Under the pieces are notes generated by a model. It was not told the DNA's origin, ran no database searches, and was given only the letters and a program-made list of their open reading frames with translations. DNA of 64,000 nt from NCBI RefSeq assembly GCF_022354825.1, contig NZ_CP031168.1:7007501-7071500 (forward strand), in the 5' to 3' direction. A program made the position numbers and the translations under genes. Shown one piece after another: positions 53,161-62,386 of this stretch. Origin of the DNA: Paenibacillus sp. H1-7 (lineage in GTDB: Bacteria; Bacillota; Bacilli; Paenibacillales; NBRC-103111). The number at the start of each line of letters is the position of its first letter. Position 1 is the first letter of the stretch.

Positions 53161-53345
53161 ACTTCCCCTCCCTAGAGATTGCGGTATAAACCATGGTCCT
53201 GCTAAGCATTTGCGTGAAGATGCGATTCTCTACGATTTCATCTTAAAGTAATGCAGCGGCGTGCGGGTCAGGAAGCGTCTTGCGATTAGGCTCAAATCGT
53301 CTTAAGTTAAGATGTCTAGACAACATTTGAAGACGAAAATATACT

Positions 53346-54155
53346 TTATTGAAGACGATTTGTGACACCGCCTTCGATTTTCCGGAACTCGCTCGGCAGC
53401 ATCCCCGTCATTTCGCGGAACACCTTACCAAAATATTTCTCGTTCGGATATCCGGATTGCGTAGCGATCCATTGGATCGTTTTCTCCGTCCGGCTGAGCA
53501 GCTCCTTGGCGCGGTTCACTCTCAGCTCGCGGATATATTCATTGAACGTTCTGCCGACAATATCGCGAAAGCACCGGCTGAAGTAGCTGCGGCTCATGTT
53601 CACCCTCCTCGCCACCTCCGGCAAGTGCAGCTCTTCCTCCAGCTCCTGATGGATAATGTGAACCGCTTTGGCGATGCACGCCTGAACCTCGGGCGAATAG
53701 CTCCCCGTTTCCTCCATGCTGCCGCGGGTCTCCTCGAAGCGTTCCGCTGACGGACGCTCCAACGGAACCTCGTGTTCCTTCATCTTGCTGACGATGCGTC
53801 TTAATACCTCGTCCATCTGCTCGTGCTCAAGCTCCACCTTCGTAATGTAATCGATGGCGCCTAAGCGGAGAGCCTCCTGAATCCATTCGAAATCCTGATG
53901 AAACGTCAGCACCACCATGGAAATGTGCCGATACCGCTCTTTGACGGTGCGCATCAATTCAATCCCCGTCATCAGAGGCATGGCGAGGTCGGTTATTAAT
54001 AAATCGACCGGATGGCTGTCAAGAAACTCCAGCGCCTTTCTTCCGTTCCCCGCTTCCCCAACCACCTCCAAATGATACTCTCTCCATGGCATCATCGAAA
54101 TAAAGCCTCTGCGTACCAAATGATCGTCGTCAACTATCAGCACTTTTTTCATCAT
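53346..54155 (-). CDS. Response regulator with AraC output domain (YesN type)
   Basis: 269 residues, rather short for YesN-type regulators (often 350-540). Receiver domain 4-120 with phospho-acceptor Asp in DLLITDLAMP and Lys in the VLTF....YITKVE region. C-terminal AraC domain is LPEVARRVNMSRSYFSRCFRD, then TIQWIATQSGYPNEKYFGKVFRE. It lacks the middle domain of its longer relatives. Its partner kinase ends 9 bases upstream. Confidence 0.9.
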   Translation of the reverse strand: MMKKVLIVDDDHLVRRGFISMMPWREYHLEVVGEAGNGRKALEFLDSHPVDLLITDLAMPLMTGIELMRTVKERYRHISMVVLTFHQDFEWIQEALRLGAIDYITKVELEHEQMDEVLRRIVSKMKEHEVPLERPSAERFEETRGSMEETGSYSPEVQACIAKAVHIIHQELEEELHLPEVARRVNMSRSYFSRCFRDIVGRTFNEYIRELRVNRAKELLSRTEKTIQWIATQSGYPNEKYFGKVFREMTGMLPSEFRKIEGGVTNRLQ

Positions 54156-54164
54156 GACCCCTCC

Positions 54165-55922
54165 CTAACTGATGGACTTTAACATGGCGGGCACAGCGGG
54201 CACCGGTTCGCCGATCGGCAGACGAAGGACGATGGTCGTCCCTGCTCCGACCGTGCTGTATATATGCAGGCTCGCTTCCGAGCCGAATTGGAATTTGAGC
54301 ATCCGATACACGTACTGCAGACCGATCCCCATGCCGGATTTGGCCCTATCCGGGGCCGTATAGCCGCTTAGCAGCCTATCGATCTCCTCCTGCGTCATGC
54401 CTTCTCCGTTGTCCTTCACCTCAATAATGACATGGGTGCTCCCGTCTTCAATCACGGCGACCTCGATAACCCCTTGCTCCTCCAAGCCGTGGTACAGCGC
54501 ATTCTCGACGAGCGGCTGCAATATAAACCTCGGGACCGGCAGCTCCAGCGCCTTGGCGTCGGCATGGATTTTCACCTCGAACTGAACATGGTACCGGACT
54601 CCCTGCAGCTCGACATACTGCTTGAGCGCCTCGATTTCATCGGAGATGCGGGCCGGGCCGCCTTTACCCAGATTGTAATACAGCACCTTGTTCAGCATCG
54701 AGACGAGGCGGTCGATATCCTTCTGCCCGTTGGCGCGCGCGAGCCAGCGAACCGTATCCAGCGTATTGTGGATGAAATGCGGATTGATCTGCGTCATCAG
54801 CTTCTCCACCTCGAGCAGAGCTTTGCTCTTCTCCTTCTGCTCCACCTCATGGATCAGCTCGAAGATGCGCCTCCTCATGTCGGCGAACTCCCGGTAAATG
54901 ACGGCAAATTCCGTAATGTTCGACTGTCTTGTCGTAAAATCATCGTGATTGTGCTTCACATTGCGAATATCCGCATTCAGCGCGTTAAGCGGCCGGTATA
55001 CCGATCTCCAGATTAAGACGGCGAGCAAGCAGCTTGCCGCAAGCGTCAGAACGGCAAATAGCCCGAACTGTCCGATCCAACGGTTGATTTCCTGGTTATA
55101 CACCGACTTGGGCACCGCCGCTACAACCTTCCATGTTTGGTTGCTTCTCTCCTCAAACAGGCGATATGCCCCGGACTCCCCTTCTATCGTCGCCTCATCC
55201 CGAAAGCTGCCTATAGGAAAATCGATCGTATTTTCGCTGTAGACCACCTTCCCTTTCGGATCGACAATGAGGTGGATCAGATTGCCGCCGAATTGATCGG
55301 AATCCTTCAGCACGCTCTCCGCCAATTTGAAGTTCGTTTCTATGTATACATACACATCGTCCCGGTCGGGCAGCTCGACCTTGCGCAGCGTAGAGAGCAC
55401 CTGGTTTCCGTCAATCGGATTTAAGGAACGGTGCGGGCCGAAATAGACGATTTTGCCGAAATCGATCAGCACCGGCAGCCTCCTTATGTCGCTATCCTCG
55501 CGGACGTTGAAATTTTCGAACAGCCTCTGGTTGTCGTTAGCAAAATAGTAAAACATAAGCCCCAGCGTCGGATTCGTAAAATGAATCAAGCCCAGCTGGC
55601 TGCGGATTTCGTCGTTCAATCGTTTCTTTTCGTACAAATCGGCCGACAGGTAGGTTTCCAGGCTTTTCCCCACTCTCCCGTCAAAGGCAAGCTGCTGTGA
55701 GGTATGGTTTAACTGGCCCAGCATGTCCTCCAGCGATAAGCGCACCTGATGCAGGTTGCTTTTAATACCGCCCTCGGCTTTATTTTGCAGGATGGCGTAC
55801 ATGGAGAAATAAGAAATGCTCCCGATGAGGATGAGCGGGGTTAAAGAGCTGAGGATTAAAATGGCGATAAGCCTGTATTTCAATGAATACGGCTTGGAAT
55901 AGGCACGTCGAAGTCGCAGCAT
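54165..55922 (-). CDS. Membrane sensor histidine kinase (YesM type)
   Basis: 585 residues from the ATG at the head of MLRLRRAYSKPYSLKYR; an ATG 12 codons earlier has no ribosome-binding site. Membrane helix at about 20-42, extracytoplasmic Cache-type sensor, second helix near 280, HAMP-like segment, then the His_kinase domain with phospho-acceptor in INPHFIHNTLDTVRWLAR and an ATPase domain (NALYHGL, DNGEGM, GIGLQYVYRML). Partner of the YesN-type regulator. Two AAGCGCTT palindromes lie upstream of it. Confidence 0.9.
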   Translation of the reverse strand: MLRLRRAYSKPYSLKYRLIAILILSSLTPLILIGSISYFSMYAILQNKAEGGIKSNLHQVRLSLEDMLGQLNHTSQQLAFDGRVGKSLETYLSADLYEKKRLNDEIRSQLGLIHFTNPTLGLMFYYFANDNQRLFENFNVREDSDIRRLPVLIDFGKIVYFGPHRSLNPIDGNQVLSTLRKVELPDRDDVYVYIETNFKLAESVLKDSDQFGGNLIHLIVDPKGKVVYSENTIDFPIGSFRDEATIEGESGAYRLFEERSNQTWKVVAAVPKSVYNQEINRWIGQFGLFAVLTLAASCLLAVLIWRSVYRPLNALNADIRNVKHNHDDFTTRQSNITEFAVIYREFADMRRRIFELIHEVEQKEKSKALLEVEKLMTQINPHFIHNTLDTVRWLARANGQKDIDRLVSMLNKVLYYNLGKGGPARISDEIEALKQYVELQGVRYHVQFEVKIHADAKALELPVPRFILQPLVENALYHGLEEQGVIEVAVIEDGSTHVIIEVKDNGEGMTQEEIDRLLSGYTAPDRAKSGMGIGLQYVYRMLKFQFGSEASLHIYSTVGAGTTIVLRLPIGEPVPAVPAMLKSIS

Positions 55923-55965
55923 GATCGTACCGCCTCGCTTTCCTGACGATTGTGGCATTTTGTTA

Positions 55966-55977
55966 TAAAGCGCTTAC
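55966..55977. promoter_or_regulatory. AAGCGCTT operator, proximal site before the kinase gene
   Basis: TAAAGCGCTTAC, 43 bases upstream of the kinase start codon. Same core as the iolG and iolD sites. Confidence 0.55.
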
Positions 55978-56086
55978 ATTACCTATATTATATTTGGAGA
56001 GCCCGATCCTGTTTCCTACAACTTTACATTATATCTTCGGTCAAAAATCGTTACAATCGATTCCTGTTAAATGAGTATTAAGTTTA

Positions 56087-56102
56087 GGTAAAGCGCTTAA
56101 TC
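56087..56102. promoter_or_regulatory. AAGCGCTT operator, distal site before the kinase gene
   Basis: GGTAAAGCGCTTAATC, about 121 bases from the proximal site. Nearly identical to the iolG site read on the other strand (GGTAAAGCGCTTAATC). Confidence 0.6.
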
Positions 56103-56115
56103 TTCGAACCAGATG

Positions 56116-56154
56116 GAAAAGGCCTGCAGCGGAATCTTCTGTCCGAGCAAGCCT
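56116..56154 (-). terminator. Probable terminator after the Sda-kinase gene
   Basis: Minus strand: AGGCTTGC / GCAGGCCT (one G-U) with a 19-base loop, then TTTTCC. Weak. Confidence 0.4.
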
Positions 56155-56210
56155 TGATCTATATTATGCTTTGATACGTGCTTTGAAGCGATCGGACCTG
56201 CACTAACGGA

Positions 56211-57386
56211 TTACCGTGGAAGCTGAATATGGAACTCGGTCCCTTTGCCCTCCTCGCTCTCCACATGGATGTGGCCGCCGTGCTCATGGATCGTTGTGAA
56301 TACTTGAGTCAAGCCCATCCCGATCCCATCGTCCTTCGTTGTAAAAAAAGGGGTTCCCAGCAATCTGATTTTGGATGCCGGAATGCCCTTGCCCGTATCT
56401 CTTATTTTAATATGAATCATATCGTTTTTGTAAAAGTGCTCGATCGTAATCTCGCCTTTGCCGTCTATCGCTTCAATGGCGTTCTTGAACAAATTGAAAA
56501 ACGCCTTCAACATTAAATTCCTCTTGCCTTTGATTTCCATATCGGTATCTTTGAAATGCTTGTTTACCGCAACCTTATACAGCTTCTCCTGGAACAGGAA
56601 AATGACCGACTCCAGCTCCGAGCACAGATTGATGGTCACATCCGGTTCGTCATTAAGATCAGGCTTGGATACTTGCAGCAAATTGTTCAACGTTTTGATA
56701 GCGTTATCGAGCTCTTCGACAATGATCGGAAGATAGGTGTGATGGATCTCTTTCTCGAGCAGTTGGACGAAGCCCTTGACGGCGGTCAACGGATTTCTTA
56801 CTTCATGAGCGATACCTGCAGCCATTTGGCCGATCGCGGACAGCTTCTCCAGGTTGTGCAGCCTGCGCTCAGTCAGCTTCCGCTCCGTAATGTTTCTCAC
56901 GATGATCTGTGTAAGCTTCTGGTTCTCCGACACATAAGGCGCCGCCAATATTTCGACGTCGATCAGTTCGCCGTCGCTCTTTACCATTCGCTGCTCCGTC
57001 AGCCCCGACACTTCGCCCTTCAGCACCATTTCAAGCTGTGCAGCCAAAAGCTCGTGGTGGTCTGGATGTAAGAAGCGGTAAAAGCTTTCGCCGATCACTT
57101 GCTCCGGATATTTAAAACCGAGCAAATCGAAGCCGGCCTGATTAATATAAATGACTTTATGGTCTTGAAGCACAAAACAGCTATCGAGGGAATATTTCAC
57201 CAGCTGATAAAAGTCCAGATTGGATTTACCGAAGGTCAAAGAAATCAACTCCTGATTAGCAGTGGGGATAAGCTTCCTCTGCTGCAGTTCATGCTCTATC
57301 ATATCCCGGAAATCGTTGCCCAATTGTTCATTGATGCATTTGGAATACAAGACGATCATCTCTTGGTCGCTGAATTTCTTAAGCAT
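56211..57386 (-). CDS. Sda-PAS-histidine kinase fusion (sporulation-type sensor kinase)
   Basis: 391 residues, cytoplasmic. Residues 1-40 (KKFSDQEMIVLYSKCINEQL, then GNDFRDMIEHELQQRKL) match the sporulation-kinase inhibitor Sda of B. subtilis along its length. They include the equivalents of Sda Leu21 and Phe25 (Leu22, Phe26). A PAS domain follows (57-165), then HisKA with phospho-acceptor His194 in AAGIAHEVRNPL, and an ATPase domain (NLFKNAIEAI, IRDTGKGIP, GIGMGLTQV). The kinase part resembles KinA/KinE-type enzymes that feed the Spo0 phosphorelay. An inhibitor domain joined to a kinase could act on itself or on other kinases (inference). Confidence 0.85.
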   Translation of the reverse strand: MLKKFSDQEMIVLYSKCINEQLGNDFRDMIEHELQQRKLIPTANQELISLTFGKSNLDFYQLVKYSLDSCFVLQDHKVIYINQAGFDLLGFKYPEQVIGESFYRFLHPDHHELLAAQLEMVLKGEVSGLTEQRMVKSDGELIDVEILAAPYVSENQKLTQIIVRNITERKLTERRLHNLEKLSAIGQMAAGIAHEVRNPLTAVKGFVQLLEKEIHHTYLPIIVEELDNAIKTLNNLLQVSKPDLNDEPDVTINLCSELESVIFLFQEKLYKVAVNKHFKDTDMEIKGKRNLMLKAFFNLFKNAIEAIDGKGEITIEHFYKNDMIHIKIRDTGKGIPASKIRLLGTPFFTTKDDGIGMGLTQVFTTIHEHGGHIHVESEEGKGTEFHIQLPR

Positions 57387-57613
57387 ACCTTAACCCCGCT
57401 AACTAGCAATCTCAGTTCGTTTTATATTATATCATAATAAACTTTATAATGAGAGCTTACGACACTCTATTTATGGATTCGCTTACATTTTATATCAAAC
57501 TTATTATTTACAACTGCCAAAATGGTACACAGACGGAAGCGCAGCCCATGTTTTACGCGTTTTTTCGGCAAATTGTGCTATACTACTACTATCGGGAAGG
57601 AGCGATTTGTCAC

Positions 57614-58474
57614 ATGGATCTTAGCCAAATGGAAGTCATACGAAGCTATCTGGATTCCTTGCAAGTAAAACTGATCACAGCCAATTATGCTCATAGGGTG
57701 CATAGACAATGGGGCAGACCGCTGCGCAAAGACGATTATTTCCGGTTTTATTACATTGTGGACGGCGAAGGCTGGGTGAGGGTGAACGATGAAGAATTTT
57801 ACCCCGTTCCGGGACAGCTGATGCTGCTGCCGGCCGATACCCTTCTCACCTATTCCAATATTAGTCCCAACCGGTTCCTTAAGCATTGGTTTCATTTCTC
57901 CGCGAAAATAAACAACCTTCACCTGTCCCAGCTGATCCACTTCCCTTTTTGCATCTCGGTACAGGATACGGAATATATATCGGGGCTGTTCAAAAAGCTG
58001 ATGGATGCCTACCTTTCGAGAACCGATTTGACGGCTCCGTTAAAAACAAGGATTTACCTGATGGAGATTCTCACCTACTATTTGGAGCATGCGCCTGCCG
58101 GTTCCGTCGGTCTTCTGAGCTCGTCCCCATCCCCGTCGAATCAAATTCTTCAATATATTGAAGACCATATTGCGGAACCGCTTACACTAGAAAAGCTGGC
58201 CGGCGTCTTTCATTACAACCCGAACTATTTTATCCGCTACTTCCGGACCATGTTCAAGATGTCGCCCATTCAATATATTAGCAAAGTACGGATCGAGAAT
58301 GCGAAAAGGCTGCTTATCGATACGGATCGCTCCATTGAGCAGATCGCCAAAGATATCGGGTTGGACCGTTTTTATTTCTCCAAAATATTCAGGCAGTCTA
58401 CTTCCCTCTCTCCAAGCAAGTACAGAGTGCTTCACCGAAACGAAAGCAGCATGGAAAAAGCCGACGGCTCCTAG
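57614..58474 (+). CDS. AraC-family regulator
   Basis: 286 residues; ATG behind GGGAAGGAGCG, a little far at 11 bases, but longer frames lack any site. N-terminal AraC arm/cupin with FRFYYIVDGEGWVRVNDEEF and PGQLMLLPADTLLTYS. C-terminal double helix-turn-helix LTLEKLAGVFHYNPNYFIRYFRT and SIEQIAKDIGLDRFYFSKIFRQ. Divergent from the Sda-kinase gene; target unknown. The gene end overlaps a bidirectional terminator. Confidence 0.87.
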   Translation: MDLSQMEVIRSYLDSLQVKLITANYAHRVHRQWGRPLRKDDYFRFYYIVDGEGWVRVNDEEFYPVPGQLMLLPADTLLTYSNISPNRFLKHWFHFSAKINNLHLSQLIHFPFCISVQDTEYISGLFKKLMDAYLSRTDLTAPLKTRIYLMEILTYYLEHAPAGSVGLLSSSPSPSNQILQYIEDHIAEPLTLEKLAGVFHYNPNYFIRYFRTMFKMSPIQYISKVRIENAKRLLIDTDRSIEQIAKDIGLDRFYFSKIFRQSTSLSPSKYRVLHRNESSMEKADGS

Positions 58475-58494
58475 TCAGGAACCGCCGGCTTTTT
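58455..58494. terminator. Bidirectional terminator between AraC and siderophore-binding genes
   Basis: AAAAAGCCG.CGG / CCG.CGGCTTTTT, symmetric with A and T runs on both sides. The left arm lies inside the last codons of the AraC gene. Confidence 0.8.
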
Positions 58495-58522
58495 ATCACC
58501 TTTGGCGATAAACCTACGAATA

Positions 58523-59533
58523 TTAAGGCTTTACGTCATAAATTTTGTACAAGTCATCAAGCATCAGGTTGGCTGCTTTTACGCCCCCTGCCGTATTCCA
58601 TGTTGTGTCGTTAACTTTGACCAGCTTGTTGTTTTTCACAACCTTGAGGTTTTTCCACAACGGATCGTTCATCCATTCTTGCTCTTGCTGAGTTCCTTTG
58701 CCGTCCCCGGTCTCATAAGTGAAGTAGAACACCCGATCTGCAGCGTCGAGCTCAGGCAAACGCTCTTTCGTAATGTCTTCGAACGCCTTCTCGTCGCTCT
58801 TCGGATCGGAGCGCGGGAAGCCGATCTGCTTGAAGATGACGCCGCTAAACATGTCGCCGTAGTAAAATCTTGTTTTGCCGCCCATAAAACGAACTACCGC
58901 TACTTTCTCCTTCAGCTTGTCGCCCGCTTTGCTCTTGAAATCTTCAATGCGCTTATCGAATGCTGCAATGACTTGCTCGCCTTCTTTTTTCTTGTTCAAC
59001 GCGTCGGCGTACAGCTGGAAGTTGTTCTTCCATTCGCCGCGCAATGTCTCTGCAAATACCGTTGGAGCAATAGCCTTCAATTGGTCGTAAATTTTCTCGT
59101 GACGCATCTTGTTGCCGATGATCAGATCCGGCTTCAGCGAAGCGATCAATTCGAGGTTCGGCTGCGATTCTGTACCAACCGAGGTAACGCCTTGCATTTC
59201 GGCTTTGATGTGTTCAAACCAAGGCTTGCCTGTGAACGATTCTACAGCGCCGACTGGCTTAATGCCAAGCGCGAGCACGGCTTCTGTACCTTCGTTCGTC
59301 AAAATGATAACCTTCTGAGGCTTCGCAGGAACGTCGGTTTCGCCCATCGCGTGCTTGATTTTGCGAGGTGCATCGGCTGCCGGTGCGCCTGCATTCGTCT
59401 TCGAATCCGTGCCGGTGGAGCTTTGCTGAGGTGCTTGTTGGCCGCCTCCGCAAGCTGCCAAAAAGACGGACATCATTAAAATAACGGCGAGCAGCGCCGC
59501 TGATTTCACGGTTATGGATTTGTTTGGATACAT
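58523..59533 (-). CDS. Fe(III)-siderophore-binding lipoprotein (FecB/YfiY type)
   Basis: 336 residues; ATG chosen because GGGAGG precedes it (12 bases) and the signal peptide then begins directly (MYPNKSITVKSAALLAVILM), ending in lipobox FLAAC. Two-lobed metal-chelate-binding fold (KVIILTNEGTEAVLALGIKPVG, then NLELIASLKPDLIIGNK). It hands siderophore-bound iron to an importer not encoded here. A Fur box and good promoter stand in front, so it is induced by iron shortage. Confidence 0.9.
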   Translation of the reverse strand: MYPNKSITVKSAALLAVILMMSVFLAACGGGQQAPQQSSTGTDSKTNAGAPAADAPRKIKHAMGETDVPAKPQKVIILTNEGTEAVLALGIKPVGAVESFTGKPWFEHIKAEMQGVTSVGTESQPNLELIASLKPDLIIGNKMRHEKIYDQLKAIAPTVFAETLRGEWKNNFQLYADALNKKKEGEQVIAAFDKRIEDFKSKAGDKLKEKVAVVRFMGGKTRFYYGDMFSGVIFKQIGFPRSDPKSDEKAFEDITKERLPELDAADRVFYFTYETGDGKGTQQEQEWMNDPLWKNLKVVKNNKLVKVNDTTWNTAGGVKAANLMLDDLYKIYDVKP

Positions 59534-59571
59534 TATGTCTATTGACCTCCCGATGAAATAAAATCTCTTTT

Positions 59572-59590
59572 GATAATGATTCTCATTAAC
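59572..59590. promoter_or_regulatory. Fur box
   Basis: GATAATGATTCTCATTAAC matches 16 of 19 positions of the classical Fur box and lies just downstream of the -10 box of the siderophore-binding gene. Confidence 0.88.
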
Positions 59591-59597
59591 AACGATA

Positions 59598-59626
59598 ATA
59601 GTACTTGAAGCGTGACGTGTTGTCAA
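59598..59626 (-). promoter_or_regulatory. Promoter of the siderophore-binding gene
   Basis: A perfect TTGACA, 17 bases, TACTAT on the minus strand; the Fur box covers the start of transcription. Confidence 0.75.
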
Positions 59627-59698
59627 TGAATTTTTCACTCTTTCCTGTTATTTCCTGCCGCCGGTACGATCTTTATGTTTGCCCGCTGCTGCAACGAC

Positions 59699-59719
59699 AA
59701 AAAGACCCCTTACGGGGTC
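59699..59719 (-). terminator. Terminator of cysK
   Basis: Minus strand: GACCCC gtaa GGGGTC followed by five T. Confidence 0.85.
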
Positions 59720-59757
59720 AAAATGGAGAAAAAACAAGATATCTGACTCAAACCGGA

Positions 59758-60687
59758 TTAGTCGAACAGCGGTGTCGACAAATACCGTTCACCATTGTCC
59801 GGCATGATGATAACGATTCGTTTGCCTTTATTCTCGGGACGGCGGGCGATCTGCATTGCAGCAAAAGTCGCGGCGCCCGAGGAAATGCCTACGAGCAGAC
59901 CTTCCGTCTTCGCCAGCTCCCGGGTTGTATGGAATGCGTCTGCATCCTTCACAGTTACGATCTCATCGATCACGGATGAATTGAGCACGCTTGGCACGAA
60001 GCCGGCGCCAAGTCCCTGAATCTGGTGAGGTCCCCGTTTGCCTCCGGACAGCACCGGGGAATCAGACGGCTCGACCGCTATGATTTGTACGGACGGCTTG
60101 CGCTGCTTCAAGATTTCTCCGACGCCGGTAATCGTCCCGCCGGTTCCGACGCCGCTGACGAAAATATCCACGTTCCCGTCCGTATCGCGCCATATTTCTT
60201 CGGCGGTCGTCACGCGATGGATTTGCGGGTTGGACGGATTGTCGAATTGCTGCGGGATAAAGGAGTTCGGAATTTCTGCGGCAAGCTCCTCCGCCTTGCG
60301 CATCGCGCCGGACATCCCTTCCGTCGCCGGTGTGAGCACCAGCTCCGCTCCAAGCGCCTGCAAAATCTTCCTGCGCTCGATGCTGTACGATTCCGGCAGC
60401 GTGATGATCAGCTTGTAGCCTAGCGCTACGGCGGAGAAGGCGAGCCCGATCCCGGTATTGCCGCTGGTCGGCTCGATGATAGTGGCGCCCTTGGTGATGA
60501 GGCCGCGGTCTTCCGCATCTTTAATCATTGCATATCCGATCCGGTCCTTCACGGAGCCGGCAGGGTTGAAATACTCGAGCTTGGCAATCAAAGTCGCCTC
60601 GAGGCTGTGGAGCTCATTATATTTGGCAAGCTCCAGCAGAGGGGTATTTCCTATCAGATCGGTCAAATTTTTGGCTATATTAGTCAT
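59758..60687 (-). CDS. cysK: Cysteine synthase A (O-acetylserine sulfhydrylase)
   Basis: 309 residues; ATG behind GCGGAGG. PLP enzyme: [13 protein letters not shown]-lysine in [23 protein letters not shown], phosphate loop [13 protein letters not shown], and C-terminal GISSGAAT. It makes cysteine from O-acetylserine and sulfide. No S-box or T-box in front of it that I can see. Monocistronic with its own terminator. Confidence 0.95.
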   Translation of the reverse strand: MTNIAKNLTDLIGNTPLLELAKYNELHSLEATLIAKLEYFNPAGSVKDRIGYAMIKDAEDRGLITKGATIIEPTSGNTGIGLAFSAVALGYKLIITLPESYSIERRKILQALGAELVLTPATEGMSGAMRKAEELAAEIPNSFIPQQFDNPSNPQIHRVTTAEEIWRDTDGNVDIFVSGVGTGGTITGVGEILKQRKPSVQIIAVEPSDSPVLSGGKRGPHQIQGLGAGFVPSVLNSSVIDEIVTVKDADAFHTTRELAKTEGLLVGISSGAATFAAMQIARRPENKGKRIVIIMPDNGERYLSTPLFD

Positions 60688-60780
60688 GCGCGAACCTCCG
60701 CTGTCTTTCATTAACTAGATAATTGCATACACAAAATCTTATCACCAAAAAGACAGAAAGTAAAATTGACCAATGGATAG

Positions 60781-60810
60781 AAAATAAAACCCGGGCGGAC
60801 ATACCCGGGT
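60781..60810 (-). terminator. Terminator of the second orphan binding-protein gene
   Basis: Minus strand: ACCCGGG / CCCGGGT with an eight-base loop, then TTTTATTTT. Confidence 0.8.
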
Positions 60811-60847
60811 CTTCTTTGACATAGTTAAGGCTGCATTAGCTGCATCC

Positions 60848-62161
60848 TTACTTCTTTTTCTCGGCTTCGATCGCCTTCGTTGCCTCTTCATTCGCCTGCC
60901 GCAGCAAGGTGACGACGTCGTCGTTGCCCTTCTCGAATTCCTTGAAAGCCTTGTTTACTTGAGTCGTTACATGCGTTGTAAGTGGATTTAATGTCTCAGG
61001 CTGCGAAGGCTTTGTTTTGAATATCGCCTGAATGTTTTTGCCCTTCAGGATGGCTAGGTTTTTCCCGAAGTTATCCTTCAAGTCCTGGTCCGTCAACGGA
61101 GATAGCTTGCCGTCCTTGACCATCTCCATCTGCGCTTCTTTGGACAGCAAATAGGCGATAACCTGGAAAGCCTCCTCCTTATGCTTGCTCGTAGTGGAGA
61201 TGGAGAAATTGTGGGAATCCGTTCCGCTTCCGATGCCCGGACTGTCTTTATGGCTCGGAAACGATGCCATATCCCAGTTCATCGGAGTTCCGTTCTTCTC
61301 CAAGTCCTCGAAGTAGCTTATATAATCGCGGTAAGCGAACATGGCTGTCGTCCGGTCTTTGAAAAACTGGTCGTTCCAGCTTTTCTTGCCCTCTTTCCAC
61401 TCCGCTCCCGGCACCTTGTAAAAAGCTGCGGCCAGCTTGAAATGCGCTATCCATTTATCGTTCAGCAAATCGGATACGTCAGTCGTTCCTGGAGCAATGA
61501 AGCTATAGCCCGGATGTCCGTGACGGAACGTCTGAGGGTCCATCCCCTGGTACTGTACCCCGTCCGCTACACGGGTCAGCTTGCGGTGCAATTCAAGATA
61601 CTCCTCCCACACCATGCCGTCCTTAGGATAAGGAACACCGAATTTATCGAAAATATCTTTGTTGTAGTAAGTGACATTCATGCTGTTGTCATAATGCGGA
61701 AGCGCATACAATTCACCGTTTGGAGCTTGCAGTTTAATCGCGTCGATCAAGGAGCTGTTGTATTTGCTCAGGTCTATGTTGTACTTTTTAACATAACTCG
61801 TTAAGTCTTCTACAAGACCCAGCTTGACATAAGAATTGCTGATCGAAGGGTTACTGGAGTAAATCATGTCCGGGAATTGGCCGGAAGCCAGCAAATCCTC
61901 GACGGTAGTCCCCTTCCCGCTCTTGATAATTTCCAGCGTCACGTTCGGAAATTTCTTTTTAACCGCTTCTAAAATATGCTTGTTTATAATAATTTCCGGT
62001 TCGGTAAACTGCTGAAACATCGTCAAGGTAACCGGCTCCGTAAACGGTTTGGGAGTTTGCTCGGCATCAGCCGGTGCGGATGCTTGCTTCGAGCTGCACC
62101 CTGCCATCAAAGTACTAAGAATTAATGCGGACACCAATACATGCTTTCTTTTGTTAATCAT
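60848..62161 (-). CDS. Orphan sugar-binding lipoprotein (ABC family 1), second copy
   Basis: 437 residues. Lipobox TLMAGC, then an Ala/Pro-rich spacer and a family 1 binding domain (YYNKDIFDKFGVPYPKDGMVWEEYLELHRKL). Shares this block and GKNIQAIFKTKP with the protein at 30584-31906. No permease, ATPase or regulator gene is beside it. Ends in a Glu/Lys-rich helix. Confidence 0.85.
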   Translation of the reverse strand: MINKRKHVLVSALILSTLMAGCSSKQASAPADAEQTPKPFTEPVTLTMFQQFTEPEIIINKHILEAVKKKFPNVTLEIIKSGKGTTVEDLLASGQFPDMIYSSNPSISNSYVKLGLVEDLTSYVKKYNIDLSKYNSSLIDAIKLQAPNGELYALPHYDNSMNVTYYNKDIFDKFGVPYPKDGMVWEEYLELHRKLTRVADGVQYQGMDPQTFRHGHPGYSFIAPGTTDVSDLLNDKWIAHFKLAAAFYKVPGAEWKEGKKSWNDQFFKDRTTAMFAYRDYISYFEDLEKNGTPMNWDMASFPSHKDSPGIGSGTDSHNFSISTTSKHKEEAFQVIAYLLSKEAQMEMVKDGKLSPLTDQDLKDNFGKNLAILKGKNIQAIFKTKPSQPETLNPLTTHVTTQVNKAFKEFEKGNDDVVTLLRQANEEATKAIEAEKKK

Positions 62162-62341
62162 ACGTTCCTCCGTTATCCGGCCTGCATAGCCAATGGATTA
62201 AAAATGTAGACGATTACAAGTTAGGTTAGCTGCCACTGCCGCTCCATGTCCTCATATTAACTTTTGTCATCGTGAAAGAGTATGGAGGATATCTCCCTTG
62301 AGTATGGAGAATATTAACTTCCCTAATAGGAAGCAGACAAC

Positions 62342-62381
62342 AAAAATAGAACCCCTTCCGTTACCCGGCAAGAGGTTCTAT
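62342..62381 (-). terminator. Terminator of the RND permease gene
   Basis: Minus strand: ATAGAACC..TTGCCGG gtaa / GGTTCTAT with mostly paired middle, then five T, five bases after the RND stop codon. Confidence 0.8.
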
Positions 62382-62386
62382 GTCTT

